Assembly (NCBI GenBank): GCA_022736495.1
Contig: DZCR01000010.1
Location: 1-36,171, forward strand
Length of the DNA: 36,171 bases
Source: Desulfobacca acetoxidans
GTDB taxonomy: Bacteria > Desulfobacterota > Desulfobaccia > Desulfobaccales > 0-14-0-80-60-11
Direction: 5' to 3'
This document shows, one piece after another, positions 7,937 through 15,788 of the stretch (position 1 is its first letter; the number at the start of each line of letters is the position of its first letter). Both the position numbers and the translations under genes were made by a program. The notes below the pieces were generated by a model. The model worked only from the letters and a program-made list of their open reading frames with translations. It had not been told where the DNA came from and made no database searches.

Positions 7937-8623
7937 ATGCCCAAAGAGCACATCCTGGTAGTGGAGGATGAAGAAGACATCCTGGAGTTATTGCGGTACA
8001 ACCTGATAAAGGAAGGGTACCGAGTGACCGGGGTCATTGAAGGCGAAGCAGGCCTCAAGGCCGCCCGCTCTCAACCCCCGGACCTCATCGTCCTGGACCT
8101 GATGCTGCCGGGGATCGACGGGCTTTCGGTTTGCCGGGAACTCAAAATGGACGCCCAGACCCGGAATCTCCCCATCATTATCCTCACCGCCAAAGGCGAG
8201 GAGGCCGATATCGTGGCGGGCCTGGAGTTGGGCGCCGACGACTACGTCACCAAGCCCTTCAGCCCCCGGGTGCTGCTGGCCCGGTTGCGGGCTGTGCTCC
8301 GCCGCCGGAAGGCGGAACCGCAGCCGGAATCCGAATCAGTCGAACTCCACGAACTGACCATCCACCCCGGCCGCCACGAAGTCCTGGTCCAGGGCCGGCC
8401 CGTGGACCTGACCTCCACCGAGTTCCGCCTGCTCTCCTTCCTGGCCCGGCGGCCCGGCTGGGTCTTTACCCGGTCCCAGATCGTCCAGGGAGTCCAGGGC
8501 GATGACTATTCCGTCTCCGAACGGGCTGTGGACGTTCAGATCGTGGGGTTGCGTAAAAAACTGGGCCCCGCCGGCAAATATGTCGAGACTGTGCGGGGCG
8601 TGGGTTATCGGTTCAAGGAATAA
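7937..8623 (+). CDS. phoB: Phosphate regulon response regulator PhoB
   Basis: A 228-residue OmpR/PhoB-family regulator. The receiver domain has the acidic pocket E10-D11, phospho-acceptor Asp54 in LIVLDLMLPG, Thr84 in ILTAKG and Lys106 in VTKPFSP. The C-terminal winged helix has DLTSTEFRLLSFLARRPGWVFTR and ends in VDVQIVGLRKKLG...TVRGVGYRF. Phosphorylated by PhoR, it would bind Pho boxes and turn on pst genes. GAGGAG lies before the ATG. phoR follows on the same strand within about 90 bases and pstSCAB is downstream. I found no clear Pho box of its own in 7789-7936. Confidence 0.95.
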   Translation: MPKEHILVVEDEEDILELLRYNLIKEGYRVTGVIEGEAGLKAARSQPPDLIVLDLMLPGIDGLSVCRELKMDAQTRNLPIIILTAKGEEADIVAGLELGADDYVTKPFSPRVLLARLRAVLRRRKAEPQPESESVELHELTIHPGRHEVLVQGRPVDLTSTEFRLLSFLARRPGWVFTRSQIVQGVQGDDYSVSERAVDVQIVGLRKKLGPAGKYVETVRGVGYRFKE

Positions 8624-8711
8624 GCGCTCAATTTTTCGATTTAACTCAATGATATAAAAGTAATTGGGTAATTCTTATTCTTTTAACCGCAAACTGAAAA
8701 CGGTATTTAAA

Positions 8712-10487
8712 ATGCGACGTCGCCGCCTGGTAGCCCAACTGTTTCCCTCCTATCTAATCATCGTTTTGTTGGCCCTGTTGGCGGTCACTTGGTACGTGTC
8801 CCAGGCCTGGCGCCATTCTTTCCTGAGACAGACCGCCGCGGACTTAACGGTCCGGGCCGACCTGGTCACACCCCAATTCCAGGAACTGCTGAGTCCCCTT
8901 GACCCCCAGGCGGTGGATCGTCTCTGTAAGGAATTAGGCCGACTCAGCCACACCCGCCTGACCGTGATTCTGCCCTCCGGACGGGTCGTGGGCGATTCCT
9001 CGAAAAACCCGGCCCTGATGGACAACCACGGCGACCGGCCCGAAATCCAGCAGGCCTTCAAAGGCAAGATTGGCATCTCCACCCGGCACAGCTATACGGA
9101 AGAGACCCCCATGATATATGTGGCCGCGCCGATCATGGAGCAGAGCCAGGTAATTGGTGTGGTGCGGACCTCCTTGCCCGTGCTCTTTATCGGCCGGGCG
9201 CTCAGCGGCATGTATTTTAAGATCGCTCTGGGGGGCATGGGCGCCGCCCTTCTGGCCGCCCTGCTCAGCCTGCTCATGGCCCGCCGCCTGTCACGCCCGC
9301 TGGAAGAAATGAAGCATGCGGCCCAGCGTTTTGCCCAGGGCGATTTACGGGTCAAGGTGCCCGTCCCTGCCTCCGATGAACTGGCCAGTCTGGCCGAAGC
9401 CTTAAACGTCATGGCGGCGCAACTTGACCAACGCATCCGCACCATCATCATCCAGCGCCAGGAACAGGACGCGGTGCTGGCGTCCATGGTGGAAGGCGTC
9501 ATGGCTGTGGACCAGCGGGAACGCCTCATCACCCTGAACCAGGCCGGGGCTCGGCTGTTGGGGGTGGACCCAGAGGCCGCCCGGGAGCGTCCCTTGCCGG
9601 AAGTGGTGCGCAACCCCGATCTCCAGAACTTTGTGACCCGGTCCCTGGCCAGCTCCCGCCAGCTGGACGGGGAACTCATTATGAGCGATAACGACCGGGA
9701 CCGTCTCCTCCAGGTCACAGGCACCACCCTGCGGGACCTCCAGGGCAAGGCCTTCGGGGCCCTGATCGTCCTCAATGACGTGACCCGGCTACGCCGCCTG
9801 GAGCAGGCCCGGCGGGATTTTGTGGCCAACGTCTCCCATGAGCTCAAGACCCCCATCACCTCCATCAAAGGTTTCGTGGAAACCCTGCTGGACGGGGCCA
9901 TGCAGGAACCGGAAAACGCCCTGAGTTTTTTGCAGATCATCGCCAGGCACGCCGACCGCCTCAACGAAATCATCGACGACCTCTTAAGCCTGTCCCGCAT
10001 CGAGCAGGATTCGGAGCAGGGCAAAATCGCCCTGGCCCCCGGCCGCCTCAAGGAAGTCCTGAACAATGCCATCCAAATCTGCCGGGAACGGGCCGCCGCC
10101 AAGGACATTGCCATCGACCTCGCCTGTCCTGATGATTTGGTTGCTGAGATCAACGCCCCGCTCCTGGAGCAGGCCGTGGTCAATCTCATCGACAATGCCG
10201 TCAAGTACAGCCCCGCGGCCCGGCCGGTGCAGGTGGAGGCTCGGGAGGAACTTGGCGAAGTTTGGATCCTGGTGCGAGATCAGGGTCCCGGCATCGCCCC
10301 GGAACACCTGCCCCGGCTCTTCGAGCGCTTCTACCGCGTGGACGCCGGCCGCAGCCGCAAGGTGGGAGGCACCGGCTTGGGATTAGCCATCGTCAAACAT
10401 ATCGCCCAGGCCCATGAAGGCTATGTGACCCTCCAGAGCGCCCCCGGCAAAGGCAGCACCTTTTTCATCCATCTGCCCCAGGACTGA
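8712..10487 (+). CDS. phoR: Phosphate sensor histidine kinase PhoR
   Basis: A membrane histidine kinase of about 591 residues. The order is: a first membrane segment just after MRRRRLVAQLFPSY, a periplasmic domain of about 125 residues, a second membrane segment (IALGGMGAALLAALLSLLMA), a HAMP region (RRLSRPLEEMKHAAQRFAQG), a PAS domain, the dimerisation box FVANVSHELKTPITS with the phosphorylated His, and a HATPase domain with the N box NLIDNAVKYS, DQGPGI and GGTGLGLA. The large periplasmic loop matches the Gram-positive and deltaproteobacterial PhoR form rather than the short E. coli one. I chose ATG 8712. A TTG at 8664 would add 16 residues, and neither start has a strong ribosome-binding site. 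It forms the two-component pair with phoB. Confidence 0.93.
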   Translation: MRRRRLVAQLFPSYLIIVLLALLAVTWYVSQAWRHSFLRQTAADLTVRADLVTPQFQELLSPLDPQAVDRLCKELGRLSHTRLTVILPSGRVVGDSSKNPALMDNHGDRPEIQQAFKGKIGISTRHSYTEETPMIYVAAPIMEQSQVIGVVRTSLPVLFIGRALSGMYFKIALGGMGAALLAALLSLLMARRLSRPLEEMKHAAQRFAQGDLRVKVPVPASDELASLAEALNVMAAQLDQRIRTIIIQRQEQDAVLASMVEGVMAVDQRERLITLNQAGARLLGVDPEAARERPLPEVVRNPDLQNFVTRSLASSRQLDGELIMSDNDRDRLLQVTGTTLRDLQGKAFGALIVLNDVTRLRRLEQARRDFVANVSHELKTPITSIKGFVETLLDGAMQEPENALSFLQIIARHADRLNEIIDDLLSLSRIEQDSEQGKIALAPGRLKEVLNNAIQICRERAAAKDIAIDLACPDDLVAEINAPLLEQAVVNLIDNAVKYSPAARPVQVEAREELGEVWILVRDQGPGIAPEHLPRLFERFYRVDAGRSRKVGGTGLGLAIVKHIAQAHEGYVTLQSAPGKGSTFFIHLPQD

Positions 10488-10490
10488 ATA

Positions 10491-10561
10491 GTTCAAGGTC
10501 GAAAGTTCAAGGTTAAAAGTGTTGAACCTCGAACCTTGAACCTTGAACTTTGAACTTTGAA
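10491..10561. repeat. Heptamer TTGAACY repeat array forming a long hairpin after phoR
   Basis: Immediately after the phoR stop, a block of degenerate 7-base units reads as GTTCAAGG copies and then flips to CCTTGAAC and TTTGAAC copies. The left half (10491-10514) is largely complementary to 10523-10547. The result is a long imperfect hairpin plus a tail of tandem TTTGAAC units. It could terminate phoR transcription, but it lacks a T-run and looks more like a mobile or slippage-prone minisatellite. Confidence 0.7.
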
Positions 10562-10566
10562 CTCTC

Positions 10567-10614
10567 GTTTCCAAGTCGCACTGGGGAACGCTCCGGCCCA
10601 AGCTCCGCTTGGGC
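10567..10614. repeat. Copy of a GTTCCCAAG...CTTGGGAAC palindromic repeat family
   Basis: The stretch starts with GTTTCCAAGTCGCACTGGGGAAC, a decayed palindrome interrupted here only by mismatches, and continues to a perfect 8-base stem GCCCAAGC-TCC-GCTTGGGC (10596-10614). The same palindrome type occurs in perfect form at 35141-35167. The remainder of the gap to pstS (10615-10850) holds GC-rich text with no gene that I can support. Confidence 0.55.
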
Positions 10615-10859
10615 GCCTCCCGTAAGGCGGGGTGTCCCCGCCCAGCAACCCCTGCAAGGTACGGTCAAGGGCAATGATTGCGCAAATCTAGCCGACTGCT
10701 CATCTTTTGCTAATTTTCACCAGATATTGTTAAGGGCATTCCTCAGGAGGGCGACCTCTTGCGGGATCGACCAATTCTTTTGAGGCTGGCGGCGGCGGGT
10801 GGCGAGAGAAAGCCCCTGATTTTTCCCCGATCAGATCCTTGTCTAATCCTCATGGGATG

Positions 10860-10891
10860 CTAACAATAGCCTAACAAACTTGCCTTATAAA
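10860..10891 (+). promoter_or_regulatory. Candidate Pho box and -10 of the pst operon
   Basis: Two identical 7-base repeats CTAACAA (10860-10866 and 10871-10877) are separated by four bases, the 7-4-7 geometry bound by a PhoB dimer. Eight bases later comes TATAAA (10886-10891), and the downstream repeat replaces the -35 element as in E. coli pho promoters. The repeat differs in sequence from the E. coli CTGTCAT box, so the assignment rests on geometry and position 26 bases before pstS, with phoB encoded just upstream. Confidence 0.6.
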
Positions 10892-10916
10892 TTAACTTTA
10901 ACAAGGGAGAGCATTG

Positions 10917-11963
10917 ATGAAAAAAGCAGCATGGTTGGCAGCAGCAGTGGTGGGTCTCATGGTCGCAGTTGGCATAGCGCAGGCCGATGAAATGACGATC
11001 AACGCGGCGGGCGCGACGTTTCCTTACCCCATCTATTCCCAGTGGGCCCACAAGTATAATTCCATGACCGGCGTCAAGCTCAATTACCAGTCCATCGGCT
11101 CCGGCGGCGGCATCGCCCAGATCAAGGCCAAGACCGTAGATTACGGGGCCTCGGATGCCCCTCTGAAAGAAGCGGCCCTCAAAGAGGCCGGCTTGGTGCA
11201 GTTCCCCATGGTCATGGGCGGCGTGGTGATGGTCGTGAATCTTCCCGGCATCGGTCCCGGTCAGTTAAAGCTCACCAACCCCGTACTGGCGGATATTTAT
11301 CTTGGCAAAATCAAGAAGTGGAACGACCCGGCCATCACGAAGCTCAACGCCGGGCTTAAGCTGCCTTCCCAGGACATCACCGTGGTGCACCGCAGTGATG
11401 GCTCCGGCACCACCTTTATCTTTTCCAGCTATCTTTCCGCGGTCTCTCCGGAATGGCAGCAGAAAGTCGGCGCCAATACCTCGGTGCAGTGGCCGGGAGG
11501 CGTCGGTGGTAAAGGCAATGAAGGCGTGGCCGGCCAGGTGAAAAACATCAGCGGTTCCATCGGCTATGTCGAATATGCCTACGCCCTCCAAAATAAAATG
11601 GCCGTTACCCAGCTCCAGAATAAAGCCGGCAAATTTTTGAACCCGAGCCTCGATGCTTTTGCGGCAGCCGCAGCCAACGCCGACTGGAGTAAAGCCCCCT
11701 ATGGCTTTTACTTGATGATCGTTAATGAGCCGGGCGAGGCGAGCTGGCCCATCGCCGGCGCTACCTTCATCCTGGTTCACAAAGACCAGACCGATCCTGC
11801 CAAGGCCGCGGCCATGCTGAAATGGTTCGACTGGTGCTATAAGCACGGCGGCGAAATGGCTAAAAAACTCGATTATGTGCCCATGCCCGAAAGCGTCGTG
11901 AAGCTGGTGGAAGCATCCTGGGCCAAAGATATTAAGGTTAATGGCCAACCAGTCAAATATTAA
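10917..11963 (+). CDS. pstS: Phosphate ABC transporter substrate-binding protein PstS
   Basis: A 348-residue periplasmic phosphate-binding protein. The signal peptide (MKKAAWLAAAVVGL...) has a clear AQA cleavage site before Asp24. The mature part begins with the family motif INAAGATFPYPIYSQW, has the phosphate-binding loops SIGSGGGIAQI and HRSDGSGTTFIFSSYL, and contains SIGYVEYAYA. ATG 10917 is preferred over the TTG one codon upstream because GGGAG lies seven bases before it. It is first in a pstSCAB1B2 operon under the candidate Pho box. A strong hairpin after its stop probably raises PstS output above that of the membrane subunits. Confidence 0.96.
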   Translation: MKKAAWLAAAVVGLMVAVGIAQADEMTINAAGATFPYPIYSQWAHKYNSMTGVKLNYQSIGSGGGIAQIKAKTVDYGASDAPLKEAALKEAGLVQFPMVMGGVVMVVNLPGIGPGQLKLTNPVLADIYLGKIKKWNDPAITKLNAGLKLPSQDITVVHRSDGSGTTFIFSSYLSAVSPEWQQKVGANTSVQWPGGVGGKGNEGVAGQVKNISGSIGYVEYAYALQNKMAVTQLQNKAGKFLNPSLDAFAAAAANADWSKAPYGFYLMIVNEPGEASWPIAGATFILVHKDQTDPAKAAAMLKWFDWCYKHGGEMAKKLDYVPMPESVVKLVEASWAKDIKVNGQPVKY

Positions 11964-11989
11964 CCAACACCGCTTGCATCTGCATCCCT

Positions 11990-12015
11990 GGGGGCAGGGC
12001 GATGACCCTGCCCCC
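11990..12015 (+). terminator. Intergenic hairpin between pstS and pstC
   Basis: GGGGGCAGGG (11990-11999) and CCCTGCCCCC (12006-12015) form a perfect 10-base GC stem with a 6-base loop, 38 bases before pstC. There is no T-run. Such structures between a binding-protein gene and its permease genes usually act as a partial terminator or protect the 3' end of the upstream message. Confidence 0.6.
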
Positions 12016-12052
12016 ATGACGTTAACCCACCCTGTCTTACGGCTCCTTAATC

Positions 12053-12988
12053 ATGGCCAAAACTAATCCGGCAACTTCCAAAGGCGACACCTACTTTAAG
12101 TGGCTCACCGCCTTGTGCTCCCTGATCACCCCCCTCCTCATGGCCGGGATTTTCTTGGAGTTGGTGATCCATTCGTGGCCGTCTATACATAAATTCGGGT
12201 TTTCCTTCTTATATACCGAGGTCTGGAATCCGGTTACCGAACAGTACGGGGGGGCTTCCAGCATCTATGGCACCATTGTGTCCACCGTTATCGCCATGCT
12301 CATCGCGGTGCCTTTAAGTGTCGCCATCGCCCTGTTCCTGGTGGAACTGGCCCGGCCCGGGGTCAGCAAGGCAGTGGGCACCATGATCGAACTGCTGGCC
12401 GCCATCCCCAGCATCATCTACGGCATGTGGGGCATGTTCGTCTTTGCACCGTTCATGGCCAAATACGTGCAGCCGGCCTTGCAGAACACCCTGGGGTTCC
12501 TGCCCCTCTTCCAGGGGCCGCCCATGGGGTTGGGCATGCTCACCGCCGGGATTATCCTGGCCTTCATGATCCTGCCCTTTATCTGCGCCATTACTCGGGA
12601 CGTCTTTCAATTGGTGCCCAACGTCGTCAAGGAATCGGCCCACGGCATGGGGGCCACCACCTGGGAAGTCACCTATAAAGTGACCATCCCATACGGCCTG
12701 GTCGGGATTATCGGCGCCCTCTTTCTCGGTCTGGGCCGGGCCCTGGGTGAAACCATGGCCATCACCTTTGTCATCGGCAACGCCCATAACATCTCCGCCT
12801 CCCTGTTTGCCCCCGGCAACAGCATCGCCTCCACCCTGGCCAATGAGTTCACCGAAGCCACGACCACAATGTACATCAGTTCTTTGATCGAACTGGGTCT
12901 GGTCCTGTTTGTCATCACATATCTGGTGCAGGTGCTGGCCCAATTCATGTTGCGGCGCATGTACAAATCCTGGAGCGTGGGCTTATGA
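12053..12988 (+). CDS. pstC: Phosphate ABC transporter permease PstC
   Basis: A 311-residue inner-membrane permease with about six membrane segments. The cytoplasmic EAA-type loop that contacts PstB reads VVKESAHGMGATTWEVTYKVTIP. Other PstC marks are AAIPSIIYGMWGMFVFAPF and LGRALGETMAITFVIGN. It pairs with PstA to form the channel for PstS-delivered phosphate. It has no good Shine-Dalgarno sequence; the strong hairpin upstream may influence its translation. Its stop overlaps the pstA start by four bases, so the two are coupled. Confidence 0.96.
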   Translation: MAKTNPATSKGDTYFKWLTALCSLITPLLMAGIFLELVIHSWPSIHKFGFSFLYTEVWNPVTEQYGGASSIYGTIVSTVIAMLIAVPLSVAIALFLVELARPGVSKAVGTMIELLAAIPSIIYGMWGMFVFAPFMAKYVQPALQNTLGFLPLFQGPPMGLGMLTAGIILAFMILPFICAITRDVFQLVPNVVKESAHGMGATTWEVTYKVTIPYGLVGIIGALFLGLGRALGETMAITFVIGNAHNISASLFAPGNSIASTLANEFTEATTTMYISSLIELGLVLFVITYLVQVLAQFMLRRMYKSWSVGL

Positions 12989-13830
12989 TGAAACCGCGGC
13001 CATCTACCGGTCGGCGCTTTATGGATAAGCTGGTGAGCGTCTGGTCCGTGACCTCGGCGCTGCTGGGTATCGGCATCCTCATCTGGATTCTCTCCGGGGT
13101 CATCATGCGGGGGATAAGCTCCATCAACCTGAACTTCTTTACCCAGTTGCCCACGCCGCCCGGCATGGAGGGAGGCGGGCTGGCCAACGCTATCCTGGGG
13201 ACGCTGGCCATGACCGTGGGCGCCACGCTGATTTCAGTGCCCGTTGGCCTGCTCTCCGGCATCTACCTGGCGGAGTTCGGCCAGGAGTCCAGGGTGGCCG
13301 ACCAAAGCCGGTTCTCCTCCAATGTCCTCATGGGCATACCCTCCATCATCGTCGGGGTGTTCGCCTATACCTTGGTAGTTATCCCCTTGGGCCACTTTTC
13401 CGGGTATGCCGGCGTCGTAGCCCTGGCTATCCTGATGATGCCGGTGATCACCCGGACCACTGAAGACATGCTGCGGCTGGTGCCCAACACCTTGCGGGAA
13501 TCGGCCCTGGCCCTGGGCGCCCCCCGCTGGAAAGTCACCCTGGCGGTGGTGTTTCGGGCGGCCAAGGCCGGCTTGCTGACGGGAATTCTCCTGGCGGTGG
13601 CCCGGGTCAGCGGCGAAACCGCGCCCCTGCTCTTTACCGCGCTCAACAGCCCTTATTGGTTTAGCTCTTTGTCAGGCCCCACCCCAAATCTTACCGTCAC
13701 GATCTTCAATTATGCCGTGTCCCCCTATGACGACTGGCAGCGTATGGCCTGGGGCGCGTCTCTCTTGATTACCGCGTCGGTGCTGGCTTTTACCCTGTTG
13801 GCCCGTTTCGCTTTGAGGACCAGACAATAG
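12985..13830 (+). CDS. pstA: Phosphate ABC transporter permease PstA
   Basis: A 281-residue permease. An N-terminal membrane segment (TSALLGIGILIWILSGVIM) is followed by the conserved core with MGIPSIIVGVFAYTLVV, the coupling loop TLRESALALGAPRWKVTLAVVF, and ARVSGETAPLLFTALN. This is the usual PstA pattern and length. It begins with ATGATG inside the pstC stop region (ATGA overlap), ensuring matched amounts of the two channel subunits. pstB1 follows 13 bases later. Confidence 0.96.
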   Translation: MMKPRPSTGRRFMDKLVSVWSVTSALLGIGILIWILSGVIMRGISSINLNFFTQLPTPPGMEGGGLANAILGTLAMTVGATLISVPVGLLSGIYLAEFGQESRVADQSRFSSNVLMGIPSIIVGVFAYTLVVIPLGHFSGYAGVVALAILMMPVITRTTEDMLRLVPNTLRESALALGAPRWKVTLAVVFRAAKAGLLTGILLAVARVSGETAPLLFTALNSPYWFSSLSGPTPNLTVTIFNYAVSPYDDWQRMAWGASLLITASVLAFTLLARFALRTRQ

Positions 13831-13843
13831 GCCTTCGGAGGCA

Positions 13844-14704
13844 ATGACCATGGAAGACTCTCAGCAACCTGCCAATCTCGCGGCGCCGTATTATGATACG
13901 GCTCCGGGCGCTCCGGCCCCCAAGATTTCGGTGCGCCATCTGAATTTTTTTTATGGCGGGACTCAGGCCCTCTTCGACAACAACCTGGATATCGCCGAAC
14001 ATAAAGTGACGGCCATCATTGGCCCCTCCGGCTGCGGCAAGTCCACCCACCTGCGCATCTATAACCGGATCTACGAACTCTATCCGGATCACTATGCCGA
14101 GGGACAGGTGCAGGTGAATGGTTGGGATGTCCTTTCTCCCCAGACGAATGTCATGGAACTCCGTAAGAAAGTGGGCATGGTCTTTCAACGTCCCAGCCCT
14201 TTCCCCATGTCCATCTTCGACAATGTGGCCTTTGGCTTGCGGCAGCACTATCGGTTCAACAAACGGGACACGGGCGAACGGGTGGAAAAGGCCCTCCAGG
14301 GCGCGGCCATCTGGGATGAAGTCAAGGACCGTCTGGACCGGCCCGGTACTTCGCTGTCCGGCGGGCAGCAGCAGCGACTGTGCATCGCCCGGGCCATTGT
14401 AGTGGAGCCGGAAGTGTTGCTCATGGACGAACCCTGCTCCGCCATCGATCCCTTGAGTACCAACAAGATCGAAGCCCTGATCCATGAATTGAAATCACGC
14501 TACACCATTGCCATCGTCACCCACAATATGGCCCAGGCGCTCCGGGTGTCTGATTACACTGCCTTTTTCTTTGAGGGGCACATCATTGATTTCGGCACCA
14601 CCAAAGAGATCTTTGACCGGCATTCTCTGCTGGATGAAGTCCCCCCCAAAGAAAAACTGAAGGGACTTCTGGAAAATAAACCAAAATATGAAAGCCTTTC
14701 TTGA
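13844..14704 (+). CDS. pstB: Phosphate ABC transporter ATPase PstB, first copy, unusual C-terminus
   Basis: A 286-residue ABC ATPase. It has Walker [10 protein letters not shown], a Q-loop in [14 protein letters not shown], signature [14 protein letters not shown], Walker [14 protein letters not shown] and switch His in IVTHNM. GGAGG lies before the ATG. The body is PstB, but the usual C-terminal ending (YITGRFG type) is replaced by an unrelated tail, [17 protein letters not shown]. It is followed at once by a second pstB, with stop and possible start overlapping. The two are close paralogues over the core, so a recent-to-moderate duplication with tail divergence is likely. Whether both are used by the same PstCA channel cannot be told from sequence. 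Confidence 0.94.
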   Translation: MTMEDSQQPANLAAPYYDTAPGAPAPKISVRHLNFFYGGTQALFDNNLDIAEHKVTAIIGPSGCGKSTHLRIYNRIYELYPDHYAEGQVQVNGWDVLSPQTNVMELRKKVGMVFQRPSPFPMSIFDNVAFGLRQHYRFNKRDTGERVEKALQGAAIWDEVKDRLDRPGTSLSGGQQQRLCIARAIVVEPEVLLMDEPCSAIDPLSTNKIEALIHELKSRYTIAIVTHNMAQALRVSDYTAFFFEGHIIDFGTTKEIFDRHSLLDEVPPKEKLKGLLENKPKYESLS

Positions 14705-14718
14705 TCTGCAATAATATA

Positions 14719-15594
14719 ATGAGCATGTTCAGTTTGGCGCAGATTAACCGGGAAGCAAGTCACGTGACCGACGAGTCCAACCATACCAGCGCTATGGAAG
14801 AAACCTTCCCGTCCGCCGTCCTGCTGAAAAATTTGGGCCTGCCCGCTAAGCTTTCCGTCCGGCGCTTGAATTTTTACTACGGCGACCACCAGGCCCTGTT
14901 CGACAACAACCTGGATATCGCCGAACATCAGGTGACCGCCATCATCGGCCCCTCCGGCTGCGGCAAGTCCACCCATCTCCGGGTTTACAACCGCATCTAT
15001 GAGTTGTACCGGGACCAGCGGGCTGAAGGCGAGATCTGGTTGGACGGCGCCAACATCCTGGACCCGAAACAGGATGTCATGGAACTCCGCAAGAAGATCG
15101 GCATGATCTTCCAGAAACCCACGCCGTTTCCCATGAGCGTCTTTGAAAACGTCGCCTATGGCCTCAAGATGCACTACTCGCTGAGCAAGAGCGAACTCGC
15201 TGACCGGGTGGAGGACGCCCTGAGGCGTGCCGCCTTGTGGGATGAAGTCAAAGACGTCCTGCATCGCCCTGGCACCGCCCTGTCCGGCGGGCAGCAACAG
15301 CGGCTGTGCATCGCCCGGACCATCGTGGTGGAGCCCGAACTCCTGCTCATGGATGAGCCCTGTTCAGCCGTCGATCCCATCGGTACCGCCAAGATTGAAG
15401 AACTGATCAACGAATTGAAAGCCGCATACTCCATTGTCATCGTGACCCACAATATGCAGCAGGCCGCCCGGGTTTCCGACTTTACCGCCTTTTTTTATGT
15501 CGGCAAGGTCGTAGAATTCGGCACCACCCAGCAAATCTTCACCAATCCCGCCAATAAGCAAACCGAGCAATACATTACCGGCCGCTTCGGTTGA
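14719..15594 (+). CDS. pstB: Phosphate ABC transporter ATPase PstB, second copy
   Basis: A paralogue of the preceding gene, with Walker [11 protein letters not shown]-loop [14 protein letters not shown], signature [14 protein letters not shown], Walker [14 protein letters not shown] and His in IVTHNM. It has the normal PstB ending [10 protein letters not shown], so this copy looks like the canonical subunit. The N-terminus carries about 45 extra residues before the ABC core. The start is uncertain: ATG 14719 is used here, TTG 14701 would overlap the previous stop, and GTG 14764 has a GGGAAG upstream. No phoU follows, which is unusual for pst operons; the next gene is corA after a likely terminator. 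Confidence 0.93.
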   Translation: MSMFSLAQINREASHVTDESNHTSAMEETFPSAVLLKNLGLPAKLSVRRLNFYYGDHQALFDNNLDIAEHQVTAIIGPSGCGKSTHLRVYNRIYELYRDQRAEGEIWLDGANILDPKQDVMELRKKIGMIFQKPTPFPMSVFENVAYGLKMHYSLSKSELADRVEDALRRAALWDEVKDVLHRPGTALSGGQQQRLCIARTIVVEPELLLMDEPCSAVDPIGTAKIEELINELKAAYSIVIVTHNMQQAARVSDFTAFFYVGKVVEFGTTQQIFTNPANKQTEQYITGRFG

Positions 15595-15597
15595 GCC

Positions 15598-15640
15598 GCG
15601 GGGATCACGCCTGGCCAATCCCCGCCCGCCGCCCGTTTTT
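15598..15640 (+). terminator. Likely terminator of the pst operon
   Basis: GCGGGGAT (15598-15605) pairs perfectly with ATCCCCGC (15618-15625), with a 12-base loop. A run of five T (15636-15640) follows after about ten C-rich bases. It begins three bases after the pstB2 stop. The distance from stem to T-run is longer than ideal. Confidence 0.45.
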
Positions 15641-15659
15641 GATAAATCCCATATATATC

Positions 15660-15683
15660 GGTGGCACAGGCGCCTCGCCTGCG
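15660..15683. repeat. Dispersed 24-base palindromic repeat, copy 1
   Basis: The element reads GGTGGCACAGGCG, one variable base, CTCGCCTG, one variable base, G. It recurs at 35052-35075 with only those two positions changed. The core CAGGCG-3 bases-CGCCTG is a small hairpin. It lies between pstB2 and corA. Confidence 0.7.
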
Positions 15684-15788
15684 CACAAGTTCCAGCCCTT
15701 TTGATAAAATCCCTACTCCTCTTAAAACCTTGATTATGGTAAAAGCATAATGAACCGATAATAACATCAAAGCCTTCGGGAGCGCCCC

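Noticed and set aside
9092..10204. Long open frame antisense to phoR (370 codons)
   Set aside because: It lies wholly opposite a well-supported kinase gene, is rich in Arg/Ser as expected from the reverse of GC-rich codons, and shows no family motif.
10491..10561. CRISPR-like array
   Set aside because: The units are seven bases with no spacers and change strand; there are no cas genes.
14554..15297. Long antisense frame opposite the two pstB genes
   Set aside because: It is the mirror of conserved ABC motifs; similar frames appear opposite both copies because the genes are paralogous.
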